A stretch of 64,000 nucleotides of DNA from Axinella damicornis. Its lineage: Eukaryota; Porifera; Demospongiae; Axinellida; Axinellidae. The position numbers and the translations under genes were made by a program. The notes under the pieces were generated by a model. The model was not told where the DNA came from. It saw only the letters and a program-made list of their open reading frames with translations, and did no database searches. Location of the stretch: contig OZ007514.1 of the NCBI GenBank assembly GCA_963931865.1, forward strand, positions 1,144,539 through 1,208,538, written 5' to 3'. Positions 1 through 11,059 of this stretch are shown piece after piece (within the stretch, counting starts at the first letter, position 1; every line of letters begins with the position of its first letter).

Positions 1-235
1 CAATCGGGCGAGCAGCAGTTAAAGCGGACACAATCGGGGAGCAGCAGTTGAAGCGGATGCAATCGGGGAGTAGCAGCCGAAGCGGACGAGATCGAGAGCA
101 GCAGCTGAAGCGGACGCAAGCGGCGAGCCGCAGCTAAAGTGGACGCAATCGGGGAGCAAGCAGACGCAAACGGGGAGCAGCAGTTGAAGCGGACGCAATC
201 AGGAAGCAGCAGCTCTGCACAGAGAGCTGTCTGGC
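1..235. repeat. Minisatellite, unit about 29 bp
   Basis: Imperfect tandem copies of a unit containing GGGGAGCAGCAGTTGAAGCG followed by GACGCAATC fill the left edge. The array starts outside the window, so its full length is unknown. No gene is seen in it. Confidence 0.85.
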
Positions 236-347
236 ACCGGATTACTCATGGTAGGCGAACGAGGGGGAAGTAGCTGAGCGAGCGAAGCTACTTGTAGATT
301 TTAACCTCCTAAAATAAACTGCTTTATCAACACTGCACAAAGTACTA

Positions 348-925
348 TCAAATCCCCATACAAACGCTTATGGACTTATGCCTATGAGATATCATGTCAA
401 CCATCAGTAGGTAAGGAGACAGGTTACAAAACAAGAACACACAGAGAACTTTACCGGACCACGGTCGTGCAAAGGATGGAAGCAGCTCATGGTACTGGGG
501 CTGTCCCCCACTGTCCGGTGGCCCATGAGATTGTGGAGGATGGGCAGAGGCAGCATGGGGGGTGGGCTTGGGGTGGTTGGGGACGTCCTCAAACAAAATG
601 TAGTCCTCAGGAACCTGACATGGCAAGCTCTTTGAATGGTCTACTGGTACACTACTGTCACACCCTGCTGCCGGAGGTAAGCTTTGGGAGTGCCTTTGGG
701 GATCGTGCCTTTGGGGACCGTGGGGACTTTGTGGACTGGGTGGCATTTGTGAACCAGAGCGCAATGACTGCATGTACTTGTTGTACTGCTGTACTGTAGC
801 ACCTGACCCTGGTTTTATGGCTTCCATCCAACTAATACGTTTTTCCTATGTGTGTGCATGTGTGTAGTGTATGTGTATGTGTGTGTGTATGCATGAGGTG
901 TATGTGGAGTGTGCATGTGTGGGGG

Positions 926-977
<52 letters not shown>

Positions 978-3490
978 CATGAGGTGTATGTGGAGTGTGC
1001 ATGTGTGTGTGTGTGTGTATGTGTGTTTGTGTGTGAGTGTGTGTGTGTGTGTGTGTGCGTGTGCGTGCGGTCAAGAGCGCATAAATACACCATACTCCCA
1101 TGGCGTGGTGTGTGTGTGTGTGTGCACGTGTGTAGTGTGTGTGTGTGTGTATGTGTGCATGTGTGCAGTGTGTATGTGTGTGTGTGTGTGCGGTCAAGTG
1201 TGCATAAGTACGCCATGACCCGTGGCGTGGTGTGTGTAGACACATGTTGTTTACACCATTCAGACTCATGAGGAAATGTGTGTTAACATTAGTAAGCCAC
1301 CTAGCCAGTGGTTCAACGTACGCAGCACACGCTCCTCTAGGCTCACCTCCGTGCCATTACACAACTCACATTCGAAGCTGCGTTGAGGATCCATGGGGAT
1401 CCCTTCCCTCTGAAGTGGATCTGGAATGGGAAGCTGACTCCTTTGTGGGACTCCACCGTCACCTTGGTGACCTCCCGCAGCAGCACCTGATCGTACGGCT
1501 TGAACATCTGTGGGGGATGCAATACGTGGATCTGTCACATTTAGTCTGGACTTCTGTAAAGTATGACCACCTTGTAATGGCTTGTATACCAGACGAGTAT
1601 CTCAGTCAGTGCTCCCCACAAAGCTGGCTATGTGCTCAAAATGAGTACATGTAGATCTTAACGTTTAGGATACCATACCCAATTTATTTTAGTGACAACC
1701 ACACTCATTCAGTTGGGTCTTATGCCAAGGATAATCAATTAACTATAATCACGACGTAGTACACTGAGCGAGCAGTATACTGGAACGTTATGATGCTCAA
1801 CTCTGCATGGTGACCCTTCGAACACTGATCCATATACTACCTGTACTGCAACCTCTCCACAGATGTGCTTTACATGCAGGTGAGTAACTTTTTCTGTTGG
1901 AAACTCAGGCATGCCTGAGCAATGCGTAACCCGCTGGTGAGCAATACATAGTGGTTGCCGATCCAGAAGCTAATTGGATTATTGAGCAGCTGTTTCTATG
2001 CACCTGCTCCCACAGTTACACAGCAGTAAGAGGTAAAGAGTTGATGTCTCTGTGTAATAGTAGAGTACTCTGGGAAGGCGCTCATTACATCATCATGAAC
2101 ACAGTTGTCCACTGGCACTTTCGCATACGTAATACTCATGCTGAAACTCACCTTGGGAGTTAGGAGCACTTTGCCTTCCGTTGGCTGCCATTGCGATCAA
2201 TCGACCATTGCATAGGCAGTACGTGATGCCACTTATGTGTGTACTAATTGTGGTGTCAGTATGAGCTATGGGACGCAATCAATCCGTCAGGCATGAGGCA
2301 CCACTACCAGGAGCACTACCAGGGTGCAGCTGCCACTCGAAGCAGATATTATATCATTAACAAATGTATGTGACCAGACTTTACCATGTGTACTAATTGT
2401 GGTGTCACAAACAGAAACACGACCAACCATATACCAGCACCCTTCGCTTCATCAGATGTAAGATCGCCTTCAGCCTGATTGACTCTACCATCGCATGTCT
2501 CCGCGGTCCCAGATCAGCTTTCCATGCCCCAGCTAGGAACTTCAACTTGACGGACCACCCATTGGACCTCATCCACGCTGAGGTCCAGCTCCAGGCCTAA
2601 ACTCATAATGCCATTAACTCAATAAGTATCATTTTGCTTTGCTATTTTTTGGATCTTACCCTTTTTGTGCATCACCCCGGCCCCCTTTTCTGTAAAAAGA
2701 ACCTTGTATCACGGGACGTATGCTGGTAAGCCAGGTATATTTACCTGTACTTCGTTGTATATCATCATCCTTCCTGTCACTTGCACATTAAAGTTTCTTC
2801 ACCGGAAAAAAAAAAGAGAAAAAAAAGACTACCTGTTGAGTTTTGGTTACCACTGCAAGTGGTTGCAGGCTCACCTTGTCCTTGAAGTAGAGAAGATATG
2901 TGGAGGCACAGACTTTGAACCAGTAGGACTTCCACTTCTTCATCATGCCTTCCGACTTGCACATCTCCAGATAGCCCGCCTTGCTGCGTATATGAGACTG
3001 AGACAGGACACAGAGTTCATTTAGGAGCCGACAGTTGATAGTTACTAGCATCACTCCTAGCAAACCAGTAAATAGCACTGGGTTGCTCAGTGGTCTCATT
3101 CCCACGCTCATAACATGGATTAGGAATGGGCTGGAAGTGTACTGTGCGTCTGGATTGCAGGTGTACGTACTTCCAATTGGAAATGTTAATCGCATGAGAG
3201 ATCGACTTGTACCTATCTCCCAGACACTGCTTCCGTACTATGAGGGTCTTGGAATGAGTCAATGAGACTAGCTCCTCAGGTTGTGAGCAAACATAGGCAG
3301 TGCAATTGAAATGACAACAGGCTACTGGTATAGACCCATTGCAGCTGGCGTCATCATTCTGAGAATACGGATGAGTACACCAACATGGCGGCTGCATGTT
3401 CTCTGTTTTTGGAGATAGCACCTTCTGTGGCGATCTCGGTGAACGCACTGATGCACCAACAATGCTTCTAGTATGTGTTGAATCGACCAT
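348..3490 (-). CDS. PH-domain protein, spliced, partial
   Basis: A pleckstrin-homology domain is spread over several minus-strand exons whose junctions agree in phase. Exon 2875-2997 (41 codons, donor GTGAGC) encodes the first strands, with [16 protein letters not shown] and YLLYFKDK. A mini-exon at 2152-2184 encodes [11 protein letters not shown]. Exon 1347-1507 encodes the later strands, with [22 protein letters not shown] and SPWILNAAS. The exon starting at 831 resumes with WMEAIKPGS, which fits the C-terminal PH helix, then a Pro/Ser/Gln-rich tail with DYILFED. A possible first exon is 3422-3490 (starts MVDSTHTRS, basic/Pro). PH domains usually bind phosphoinositides or mediate adaptor contacts. 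The identity of the gene is not recognised. The mini-exon, the first exon and the last junction (poor pyrimidine tract at 832-850) are the weakest parts. The ORF runs to a stop at 348, or may end at a GTAAAG donor near 455. Confidence 0.6.
472..515 (-). pseudogene. 44-bp fragment of a Roco G3 motif
   Basis: Inside the last PH-gene ORF lies a stretch encoding [15 protein letters not shown]. It is almost identical at nucleotide level to the G3/switch II region of the Roco genes at 8.2-10.4 and 30.6-33.0 kb. Similarity stops abruptly on both sides. This is too long for chance and looks like a small templated insertion or the remnant of a decayed Roco copy. Confidence 0.7.
850..1215. repeat. GT/CA microsatellite tract
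   Basis: Long (GT)n runs with TGTGCATG interruptions and a partial internal duplication. ORFs of Cys-Val or His-Thr repeats across it are artefacts of the repeat. Confidence 0.95.
2436..2600 (+). mobile_element. Possible transposon-ORF relic
   Basis: A short plus-strand ORF end contains [20 protein letters not shown] and stops after AEVQLQA. The pattern recalls the C-terminal end of polyproteins of metazoan transposable elements, where a 'RCRLSFALLRSAI..LRG'-like motif is common. It sits in a PH-gene intron on the opposite strand. I recall the motif from memory only, so confidence is low. Confidence 0.25.
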
Positions 3491-4016
3491 TGGTGTTTAG
3501 GTTATATAAATGCTTACCAGTGATGGAGGGCACATTGTGGTCAGAACTAATAAATTATTCATAAGGGGTGCGCGCGCAACTGGTTGCTATGGACTGTATC
3601 TCGGTTAGAATAGCATTTATAAACACGCAGCTTGCTGCAGCCTACCGTCCGTATGGACTACAGAACACAGAGAAAAGTTCATAACTCTACCTTGCCCTCA
3701 GGCGGGACACTGGAGCAGCCAAATCCAGACCTATTTCTTGATAAAACTTCTCAACAAAGCGACTCTACACCTTTGCAACGTCGCGTACAGGGTTATTTGC
3801 ACGAGGGGAATCCTGCAGTAACGTGGTGTTTTTCACTGTAGTCTCGTTACATTCCCAGGCCCCGAATGCGCACTGGGAAATGTATTTTTCTCATTCATGT
3901 AGCGTATAATTCGGAAAAATTTCACGTTACGGTCAAGCGCCCACCTCCCCAGGATGACGAAGATTATACTGAAGTCCCATTCCGGTGACACAGGTCAAGT
4001 TTTACTGAGTTATGCG

Positions 4017-4072
4017 AACCACATTCACTCGATTTCCCTAATTCAATTAGGGAAATTGAGTGAATGTGGTTT
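4017..4072. repeat. Near-perfect palindrome, 27-bp arms
   Basis: AACCACATTCACTC...TAATT is followed almost immediately by its reverse complement, with one mismatch. Probably a minimal MITE or foldback relic. Confidence 0.85.
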
Positions 4073-5510
4073 TCAATGTGGTTGTGTGTGGCAATTAGTA
4101 ATTGTCACGGCAACACCACAAGAATGTACATTAAGTGATTATGAATTTAATTATCTCACGTGCTGCGAAAGCCAGTACACATGGTGAAGATGGCGATGGT
4201 TGTGTGTGTGTTGACGGTTACCTAGCCATCCTCTGGCAACCAACAAAGAAGAAACAGACAGCTAGAGGGGAGGAAGAACTCTGTCACTGCCCCCTCGACC
4301 CGTTCTCAAGATTCCAGCATCTCTGCCTCCGCCGACATAGCGGCACTTCACAGCGGGTCTACGGATGAAACCAGTAAGCGACCTTCTGTCTCGCAACGAG
4401 TGACCAGGTCGCCCGCAAGTTACTAGGACGCTTGCAGGAACTACTAGTCAGCCAGGAAACCTGTTGATAACAACCCTGGTCAAGGTGATGCAGAAGCACA
4501 GCAGGCTGCACCATAGATATAGTGTCTTATATCTATGACTGCACGTACACAGCAGCCCCTGCGCTCAGCTGATTCCCTTTGTCCCATGGCCCAGCCATCA
4601 AGTTAGTGGCATGGTGTCCAAGCTGTTAACTGCTGTTATGAGTAGTTGAGCAGATGGCAAAGATGTGGCAAGGAAACCTGACGGAAATGTGGACGGTGCA
4701 CGTGAGAAGGACGACGTTGTAGTGGACGCAGTCCGACAGATAAATGGACGAATGTGTGTGCACAGGAGAGGCTAGACGTACAGACTGAGAGAAACGGTAT
4801 ACAGATGTTGATTCAGGCTGAGAGGACAAGGGTGTGTGGACATTTATATGCTGAGAGATCTAGAGATGTGAAGATGACAGATGTGAAGATGACAGATGGA
4901 GTGATAGACTGAGGATCAAAGGATCGTGTACACACATATGAGAGATACATAGAAAGTACTAATGGACTTCTGTGTTTCTCTGTGCCTTCCTGAGATATAC
5001 TCCAGTCATCGTGTGGCTGTTATGATTATAATCAACTTATGTGACTGTACCTGCTGATGGATGATTTTTACGTGGTATGTAGCCAAGCATACTGCTGTGG
5101 CTTTCATTTTCTGGCACTGCTGTTTGCTCTTGGGAACTTGACCGGGCACACTTGGGGGGGAAATCCATATTATATGCAAGAGTATTTATTGAAGCACTAT
5201 TGTGCAGCTATCGCAATCCCTACTTCATTCTTGTGGTCATCAAAATAATAGTTGTATGACAACAAGTTCTTAATTGATATTACATATTTTGGTGTCCGCA
5301 TGGTTGTTAGTTCTGACCACCCTAATAAAGCTTCAGCATACGGAAATGCCATGATGCAAGTGCAATGGGTCTATACGCAGTGATTATGGAAACAAAATGT
5401 TTAGCAAGGGGCCATTTCATTGCCATTAGATGAATTACCGCAGCAAGGAAGGGTGAATCTCAAACTGGCCATGTTGGATCACAGATACAATTTATGATTT
5501 CAAAGTGGAT

Positions 5511-5582
5511 ATTGGTCCGGCAGGAAGTAGGGCAATGGGTTACCTATATATACCTAAATTATGTACTTCCTGCCGGACCAAT
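5511..5582. repeat. Inverted repeat, 19-bp arms
   Basis: ATTGGTCCGGCAGGAAGTA at 5511-5529 is repeated in reverse complement at 5564-5582, with an AT-rich loop. A short hairpin element. Confidence 0.85.
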
Positions 5583-5721
5583 ATTTACGTCGTTACGATT
5601 TACAGGTCGATCAACCATATCACAGGAAGAGATTCGTGGTGTGGGTCTCCGTCCCAACCTCAACAGGCTTACATATTATACTCCAGCATCACTATTCAGA
5701 CCACATCCAGGCACAGGTTAG

Positions 5722-5780
5722 ACCATAGATAGTATAGTCCTAGTATTAGATAGTATAGTAGGGACTATACTATCTATGGT
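5722..5780. repeat. Inverted repeat with partial copies
   Basis: CCATAGATAGTATAGTCC and its reverse complement surround a short spacer. A further direct copy lies at about 5853-5872 after a repeated 'CAGACACAGGTTAGACCATAG' context, so the unit has been duplicated locally. Confidence 0.75.
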
Positions 5781-5929
5781 TAGACGTATATATACTCCAG
5801 CACCATGAGCATCACTAGCTATTCAGACCTCATCCCACAGACACAGGTTAGACCATAGATAGTATAGTCCTATAGATATCTTTATGGATCCACGTCTCCT
5901 AGGTTCTTTTATCTTGCATTGGTTACTGT

Positions 5930-6096
5930 TTTGTGCTGTTAACGTTGTAAAATTTGTAGCCATATATAATTTTTATCCACTGATTTTTGTAAACATATTT
6001 TTTATCCACTGATTTTGTATGCATCCTATGTAATATGCAGGACTCTCAGGTAGACCAGCCACTGGCTGATCAGACATTCCTGTCGAAAATTAAAAT

Positions 6097-6152
<56 letters not shown>
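5930..6152 (+). mobile_element. Retroelement-like 3' tail ending in (TCTA)n
   Basis: AT-rich sequence with a local duplication (TTTTTATCCACTGATTTTG-like, twice) runs into AATTAAAATTTA and then about 14 TCTA units. LINE/SINE 3' ends often terminate in such short tandem repeats. No reverse-transcriptase ORF is visible, so this is inferred only from the tail. Confidence 0.35.
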
Positions 6153-6339
6153 GGTTAGACGTACGTAGACACAAGGCAAACTCACCATTTTAATACGACG
6201 TTCAGAAGAACCTCTATCCTTCAGATCATAGATCTATGCTCAGATATGTCCATTTGGCTGACAGGAGCGAACCTTTACCATAATACATGTAATACTAGGC
6301 CACGTTTTTCGTCGTCATCGACAGAGAAGAAAGCGGGGG

Positions 6340-7200
6340 AGGCCAGATCAAACGCGAGAGAACAACTTCCGCTTCCGGTTCATGTGATCACCAGCCCCAC
6401 CCCCACAACTTAGAGATGCAGATGCTGAGTTCTGCTGTGTTGCTGTAGTAACACGTCCTTGCTTGTTGCAGGGGATCATTGCCATGATCAGCAGCAGAAT
6501 GCAGCAATGGCTATAGCTCCGATAACTAGAGGCAAGGAGGCCCCAGAGGGTGTTCATCCATCTCCCTCCATCGCTTGTGTATACCCCCTCCTGTCTTCTG
6601 CACTTCTTGACCTCCTCCCAACAGAGGGCAGTTGGTCACCTGAAGAACTTGCATTCATGTGTGCAGAGCTTCACAGAATTATCAGCCTGGAGAATCGGGT
6701 CCAAATTGATTTTTGATGTTCACAGGCAAAGAGACATCCCTACACTATATAAGGGAAAGAGGATCAGGGAGAGAGCCAGCTATATATACATTACATGTAC
6801 ACTGATTGGCACTACACAGTCAGATCAGCCAAGCAACTCAGTGGTAGTATACGAACATACTATTGAATTGGGTCCAGTGTGTGGTGATATACTCGTCAGC
6901 TCACATGCAACACTGCTGACTAGCTTGTGCCCATGCATGCATGTATAGGCAATGTCATTGAAATCCTGAAGGAGATTATCACCTTGGTATACGTATATAT
7001 TATTATAGCTACCATGCATCAATCAGGTTGGTCAGCTCATTCCCAGATCCCATATATGTGGGGAGCCTTGCGTGCAGCTGCCTGGTTGAAAGATTCCATC
7101 CTTGACCTAATCCGTTGACCATAGACCAAATTCCATGATTGGAGTTCACTATCATGTAAACTAGTGATCAGGGGTAGCAGTGTATCACACTAATCTGATC
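6340..7200. repeat. Segmental duplicate (partner 17570-18720)
   Basis: The stretch with CATGTGATCACCA, GATCAGCAGCAGA, GAGGCCCCAGAGGGTGT and GGTCACCTGAAGAA recurs in the same order at 17.6-18.7 kb. Both copies keep a plus-strand open frame with EAPEGVH and WSPEE (6459-6716 and 17615-17935), so a small coding exon of unknown function may have been duplicated. The copies differ by indels that change the frame beyond the shared core. Confidence 0.65.
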
Positions 7201-7368
7201 ATTAATGTCTCTACTGACAAGCTATAAACAGTCCAAGTCTGAAAGTCTGAAAGGTCATAGCTACAGCCTCAAAATGCAGGTCACTAAAAACAGAAGTCAC
7301 CAAAACATATGGCAGTGTTCACTGAGAAATAATGGAACCTTACAATAATCACATGAAATACAATCATG

Positions 7369-7682
7369 TTAGTGCTCACAAAGTACTTTCTCAAGGTCTC
7401 TGGCTAGCTTGACGAAGTGACGGTCTCTGAGACACTCGATGAGGGTGGCCCAATTCACAGGCTGCCGTGTCCCCTTGGATCCACCCACCCACCGATACAG
7501 CATCTCCACACACGCTGCAGTACAGTCCTTGGTGTCATGTTCAACAGTCTTGACCACTGCAGGAGAGAATTGCAGGGTGTAGGCCAGCTGTTTCCATTCT
7601 GCAGCCACTCCTTCGATAACTTCGACAGTCCCCCCCTCCTTGCTTTTCAGTTTCATCAGCTGGTAGACCTCAGGACGGTTAG
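7369..7682 (-). CDS. R1 last exon: Death domain
   Basis: A 314-bp terminal exon with acceptor CTCTGCAG at its 5' side and an in-frame stop at 7369. It encodes about 104 residues of a Death-type six-helix fold: EWKQLAYTL in helix 2, MLYRWV in helix 4 and NWATLIECL...KLARDLEKVL in helices 5-6. It enters in phase 1, matching the preceding linker exon. Death domains assemble homotypically with adaptors or effectors. A decayed copy lies at 25783-25965. Confidence 0.82.
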
Positions 7683-8017
7683 CTGCAGAGGTAGAGTTGA
7701 ATAAAACTCATGTATACCTGAAGTGCAAGCATGCAGTGAATGGACAAGGGTTCAAGAGAGGCTATTCAGCTGATTCATGCACTTGTCTGCTAATCAAAAA
7801 ATTGGTAGCATCCAAACATGTCAATCAGGGCTCTGCACTTGATGCCAGGAAAGCTTTTGATTTCAGGGTGAACAGATGGCCTGTCTACTGAATTTAGAAC
7901 TCTTGCCACTGTGTTAATCACTGTCATGCAACTGTTACGACACGATTACTAAGAGCAAATTAGCCAACTACCTCTATGGATGGAAACAACACAGTATCAG
8001 TGTGTACACTAACATAC

Positions 8018-8089
8018 TAAGGTTTTGATGAACACTCTCAGACTGCTGACCACCAACGGTTGGGATCTGGCAACCAGGTCCTCCCTCTT
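8018..8089 (-). CDS. R1 linker exon (phase 1-1)
   Basis: A 72-bp exon (acceptor TTTTGCAG, donor GTATGT) encoding EGGPGCQIPTVGGQQSESVH. It is homologous to the linker exons of R2 (EPDRGDQNPTVEDQQSDS type). Both junctions are phase 1, so it joins the GTPase exon to the Death exon in frame. The donor is displaced by a few codons relative to the R2 copies. Confidence 0.7.
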
Positions 8090-8200
8090 CTGCAAAATGA
8101 TGAAGCATTTTCACTTGACGCGACAGGAACTAGTGCCACCAAGCAAATGAACACTGTCTTTATCAATATGCACTATCAACAACAAATAAGTGCAACTTAC

Positions 8201-10370
8201 CCGATGTTGAATTCCCTGCAATTCCCCACACTGCCATATTTGGTGCTTTAGACATACTGCCGTAGACCTCTCCTGGGTTTTCGGTACATCTCCAACAGTT
8301 ACGCTGAGGAACCATGCAAGCAACGTGAAGCGATGAAGGACAGGCCATATCTCTCCTCGAATGTGGACAAAAGAATGCTACTTTATGACCTGATGGAGCC
8401 TTAGGGGGAAGAGCAGTGAGCACAGCTTGACGAATTGTGGGACAATACTTCTCGCATTCTTCATGAGGTGCAAGAACATGCACTTCAAAATAGCCCCTGT
8501 CGAAAGAGTCAATCAGTGTGATTTTCCCCATCATCTCTGGATGCTGAAACTCACAGCAGTTCCTGTACAGGCAGGTGGGTTTGTTCCTAGAATCTATCAT
8601 GACCTCCCACTTGTGAGTAGAAAGCAAAGAAGCAAGGAAGGAGCAGAAGACTCCACTGGTCGGCCATTCACCTGGAAAGTGAACAAGCAAGGGGGCAGCT
8701 GGTGAAGTCTGAGGACTGCAGCGGTGTTTGTCTAACTTGTCAGCTCCCAGCTCAAAGAGAAGAGAAGGCATGACATATTCAGTGTTGATGTCTGTTGTAT
8801 TGACTTTCCCAGTGATAAGACGGGATTCCAGAAGCTTCAGGAAATCAGCAGGAGTAAAGAGGTCTTTGTCATAGTGCTTGGAGAAAGCCTTGTCATGAAG
8901 GAGCTTTTCTTGGAACACCCCATAGTTCTGAAATCGCAACCACTGCTTGCCACTCAACCCTCTAGTGCTGGTTGATCCAGCACTTCCAGGAAGGGTGCCA
9001 GAACCGCCACAAAGGATGTGACGGTGTTGAACCAACTCATTGATTTTATCCAAGAAAACTTGTGGCACACAAAAGACTAAATCTGGAAGCACGGTGGGAT
9101 AGTAGAGGAAGAGATTCAGGCTAACCAGATATTTCAAGGCTTCATCAAAGGCACTGGGCTTTATGCGCAGCCTGCTAGCTACTTCACGGCACTCATCAAT
9201 GTGCATGACCCCTGTGCCCCTTTGCTTTGCTAACTTTCTAAGCACCTGCTCAAGCATAAACCATGGAAGTGGAATTTGCACTGCTTTTGGGGCTGAAGAG
9301 CGGATGGTTGCTTCCCGGAGATCACCTGCAACTGCTTTGTCTTTTTGGCTCGGATATCTTGCATTTACAGGATAGATGAGCTTTTCGAGTTGATGATAGA
9401 AGATCAGACAATCACCAAATCGGGGTTGAAGGAGATCAAGTAGCGTTCGATCTTTCTCGTTTCTCGTTTCTCCTACACACATGAATTCACAGTCTCTGTG
9501 GGTACCAACTACAGCTATGTGGGGAGAGCTAGAGCTACCACCTTCAGTGGACCTCTTCTCTGGCTGCAAGGCCCGAATGCAGTGCTTCAGAATTTGCTCA
9601 TGAGAGTAAGGGGACTTGTAGGAACACACTGACTTGCCTTCTTGGTAATATTTGATTACTGGTTGATGACTAAGCTTTTCTGAAAGCTTGAGTACAAATA
9701 GAATGGTTGAGAGGTTTGGAATGAAGGATGGAAGCAGCTCATGGAACTGGGGCTGTCCCCCACTGTCAAGAAAGTGAAGGAAGTCAAGCTTGGTGACTCG
9801 TCTTCTACCTACAGGTTTCTTTAGCAAGCCTGCTAGTTTCATGAGCTGCTCGTTTACAACTTCAGTGTGAGAAGCTATTTCCGATTTGCTAACCTGCTCA
9901 GCTTTTGAAGAAGTTCCTCGCTGTTCTGTAGTGCGCATTGAAAGATCTTGGGTTTGGGAAGGAAAAGTTGAAGGATGTGTACCAGCATCAGATTTGCGTG
10001 AAGGTGTAGCTACTAGCAATGGAGTATTGACAGTAGAACGAGAACAAGGTGAAGGAGAGGTCTGATCTGCAGGCTGTGCTTCATCCATCACTGAGGTAGC
10101 TCCTGCTACTATGCCTAGGAGCTTATCCTCATCTACTCTACTCCATTCTGAACTACCTGATTCAGAACTTCCCACTACGGTAGAAAGTGCCCTAACTGGT
10201 TCAACCAGTCCCGTGCTTTGCCGAACATCTGGTGGATCTTCATTCAATGCTAGGTACATGGTGTGGGACTTCCCCGACCCTGCTGCGCCAGTCACTGCAC
10301 ACGTTGTTATTGTACATTCCACATATCCATGCTTCATCGCTTCTTCAAAATGGATGGTTGATTCTTCGTC
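8201..10370 (-). CDS. R1: Roc-COR GTPase exon
   Basis: One 2.17-kb exon, acceptor CATACAG at its 5' side and donor GTAAGT at 8200. Numbering from the Met at 10337: G1/P-loop GAAGSGKS at 17-24; a Ser/Thr-rich variable insert at about 55-165; G3 DSGGQ at 191-195, in place of the usual DxAGQ; G4 THRD at 279-282; then a COR-like region from about 355 (IPLPWFMLEQVL, DECREVASRL, ALKYLVSLNLFLYYP, VFCVPQVFLDKI). THxD as G4 is typical of Roco proteins. No LRR, ankyrin or kinase sequence is present in this exon. The frame is open through the acceptor, so the true start lies in an upstream exon I could not find. With the next two exons it forms a GTPase-linker-Death protein. Such Roco-Death proteins resemble DAPK1 in domain order, but that role is inference. 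Confidence 0.88.
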
Positions 10371-10643
10371 CTGTATGACAACAAAATCGATAGTTCATTC
10401 AACTACATTCCATGCCCACATATAGCTACCTGTATATACATACAGTATCACTATGGCTAACTTCTTGCTGCTTAGATAATTGGAGAATAAAAATGGAGTA
10501 ATTGAACAATTGAAAATAAAGGTGGAGTGGCCATATAATGTGATAATCCTGTTGTTAGTTAATTAAAGGAATCAGTATGAGGACCAAAATGGTTGGCAAA
10601 CTTGAAGTTAGTACTAATTATGTGGACTCCACCCACAGTATTT

Positions 10644-10718
10644 AAATTAGTAGGAGATTAATTTGGTCAGGTCTAAAGGTCAAATTAGTAGGAGATTAAT
10701 TTGGTCAGGTCTTAAGGT
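10644..10718. repeat. Tandem duplication, 38-bp unit
   Basis: AAATTAGTAGGAGATTAATT followed by TGGTCAGGTCT occurs twice in direct succession. AT-rich, no gene. Confidence 0.85.
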
Positions 10719-11059
10719 CCATTTGGCTATTCCAGTCAACAGGTGTACGTACACCCGTCATTTGCTGCTGTGAATATAAGCCTCCTCTCATCGACGACAC
10801 TTCACAGCAGACAGAAGTACATTGTATATTTCACAGAGATGTGTGGAGAAATACACAAGTTTACAAATAAATACCAAAGAAGAGTAGACAAAACATGTGA
10901 TCCATGTGTGGGTGATGGAATTCATTACTGCTCAACATTTCCCTCCTTCAATTGTCATGGGTGCATGAGGGGTGCTAAGTCCACACTTGAAGATTTTTAG
11001 CTCAAAGATCCGTTACTGAACGCTCTCACGTTTTGAGCCAACTGAGAAGTCCCTTCCCC

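Larger units (their letters stand above)
3500..6330. other. Gene-poor interval
   Basis: No convincing coding exon seen on either strand. It holds three inverted repeats (listed separately), a GAT-rich stretch near 4860-4930 and a TCTA tetranucleotide tail. Open frames here are short and lack splice-consistent neighbours. Confidence 0.5.

Noticed and set aside
871..1271. Open frames of Cys-Val and His-Thr repeats here and at 53078-53490, 63045-63283
   Set aside because: They are translations of GT/CA microsatellites in several frames and have no coding composition.
2093..2278. Minus-strand ORF of 61 codons as a separate gene
   Set aside because: Only the 33-bp segment 2152-2184 is supported, as a PH-domain mini-exon.
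9163..10425. Plus-strand ORFs here and at 30654-32941, 42086-42896
   Set aside because: Antisense shadows of the Roco GTPase exons.
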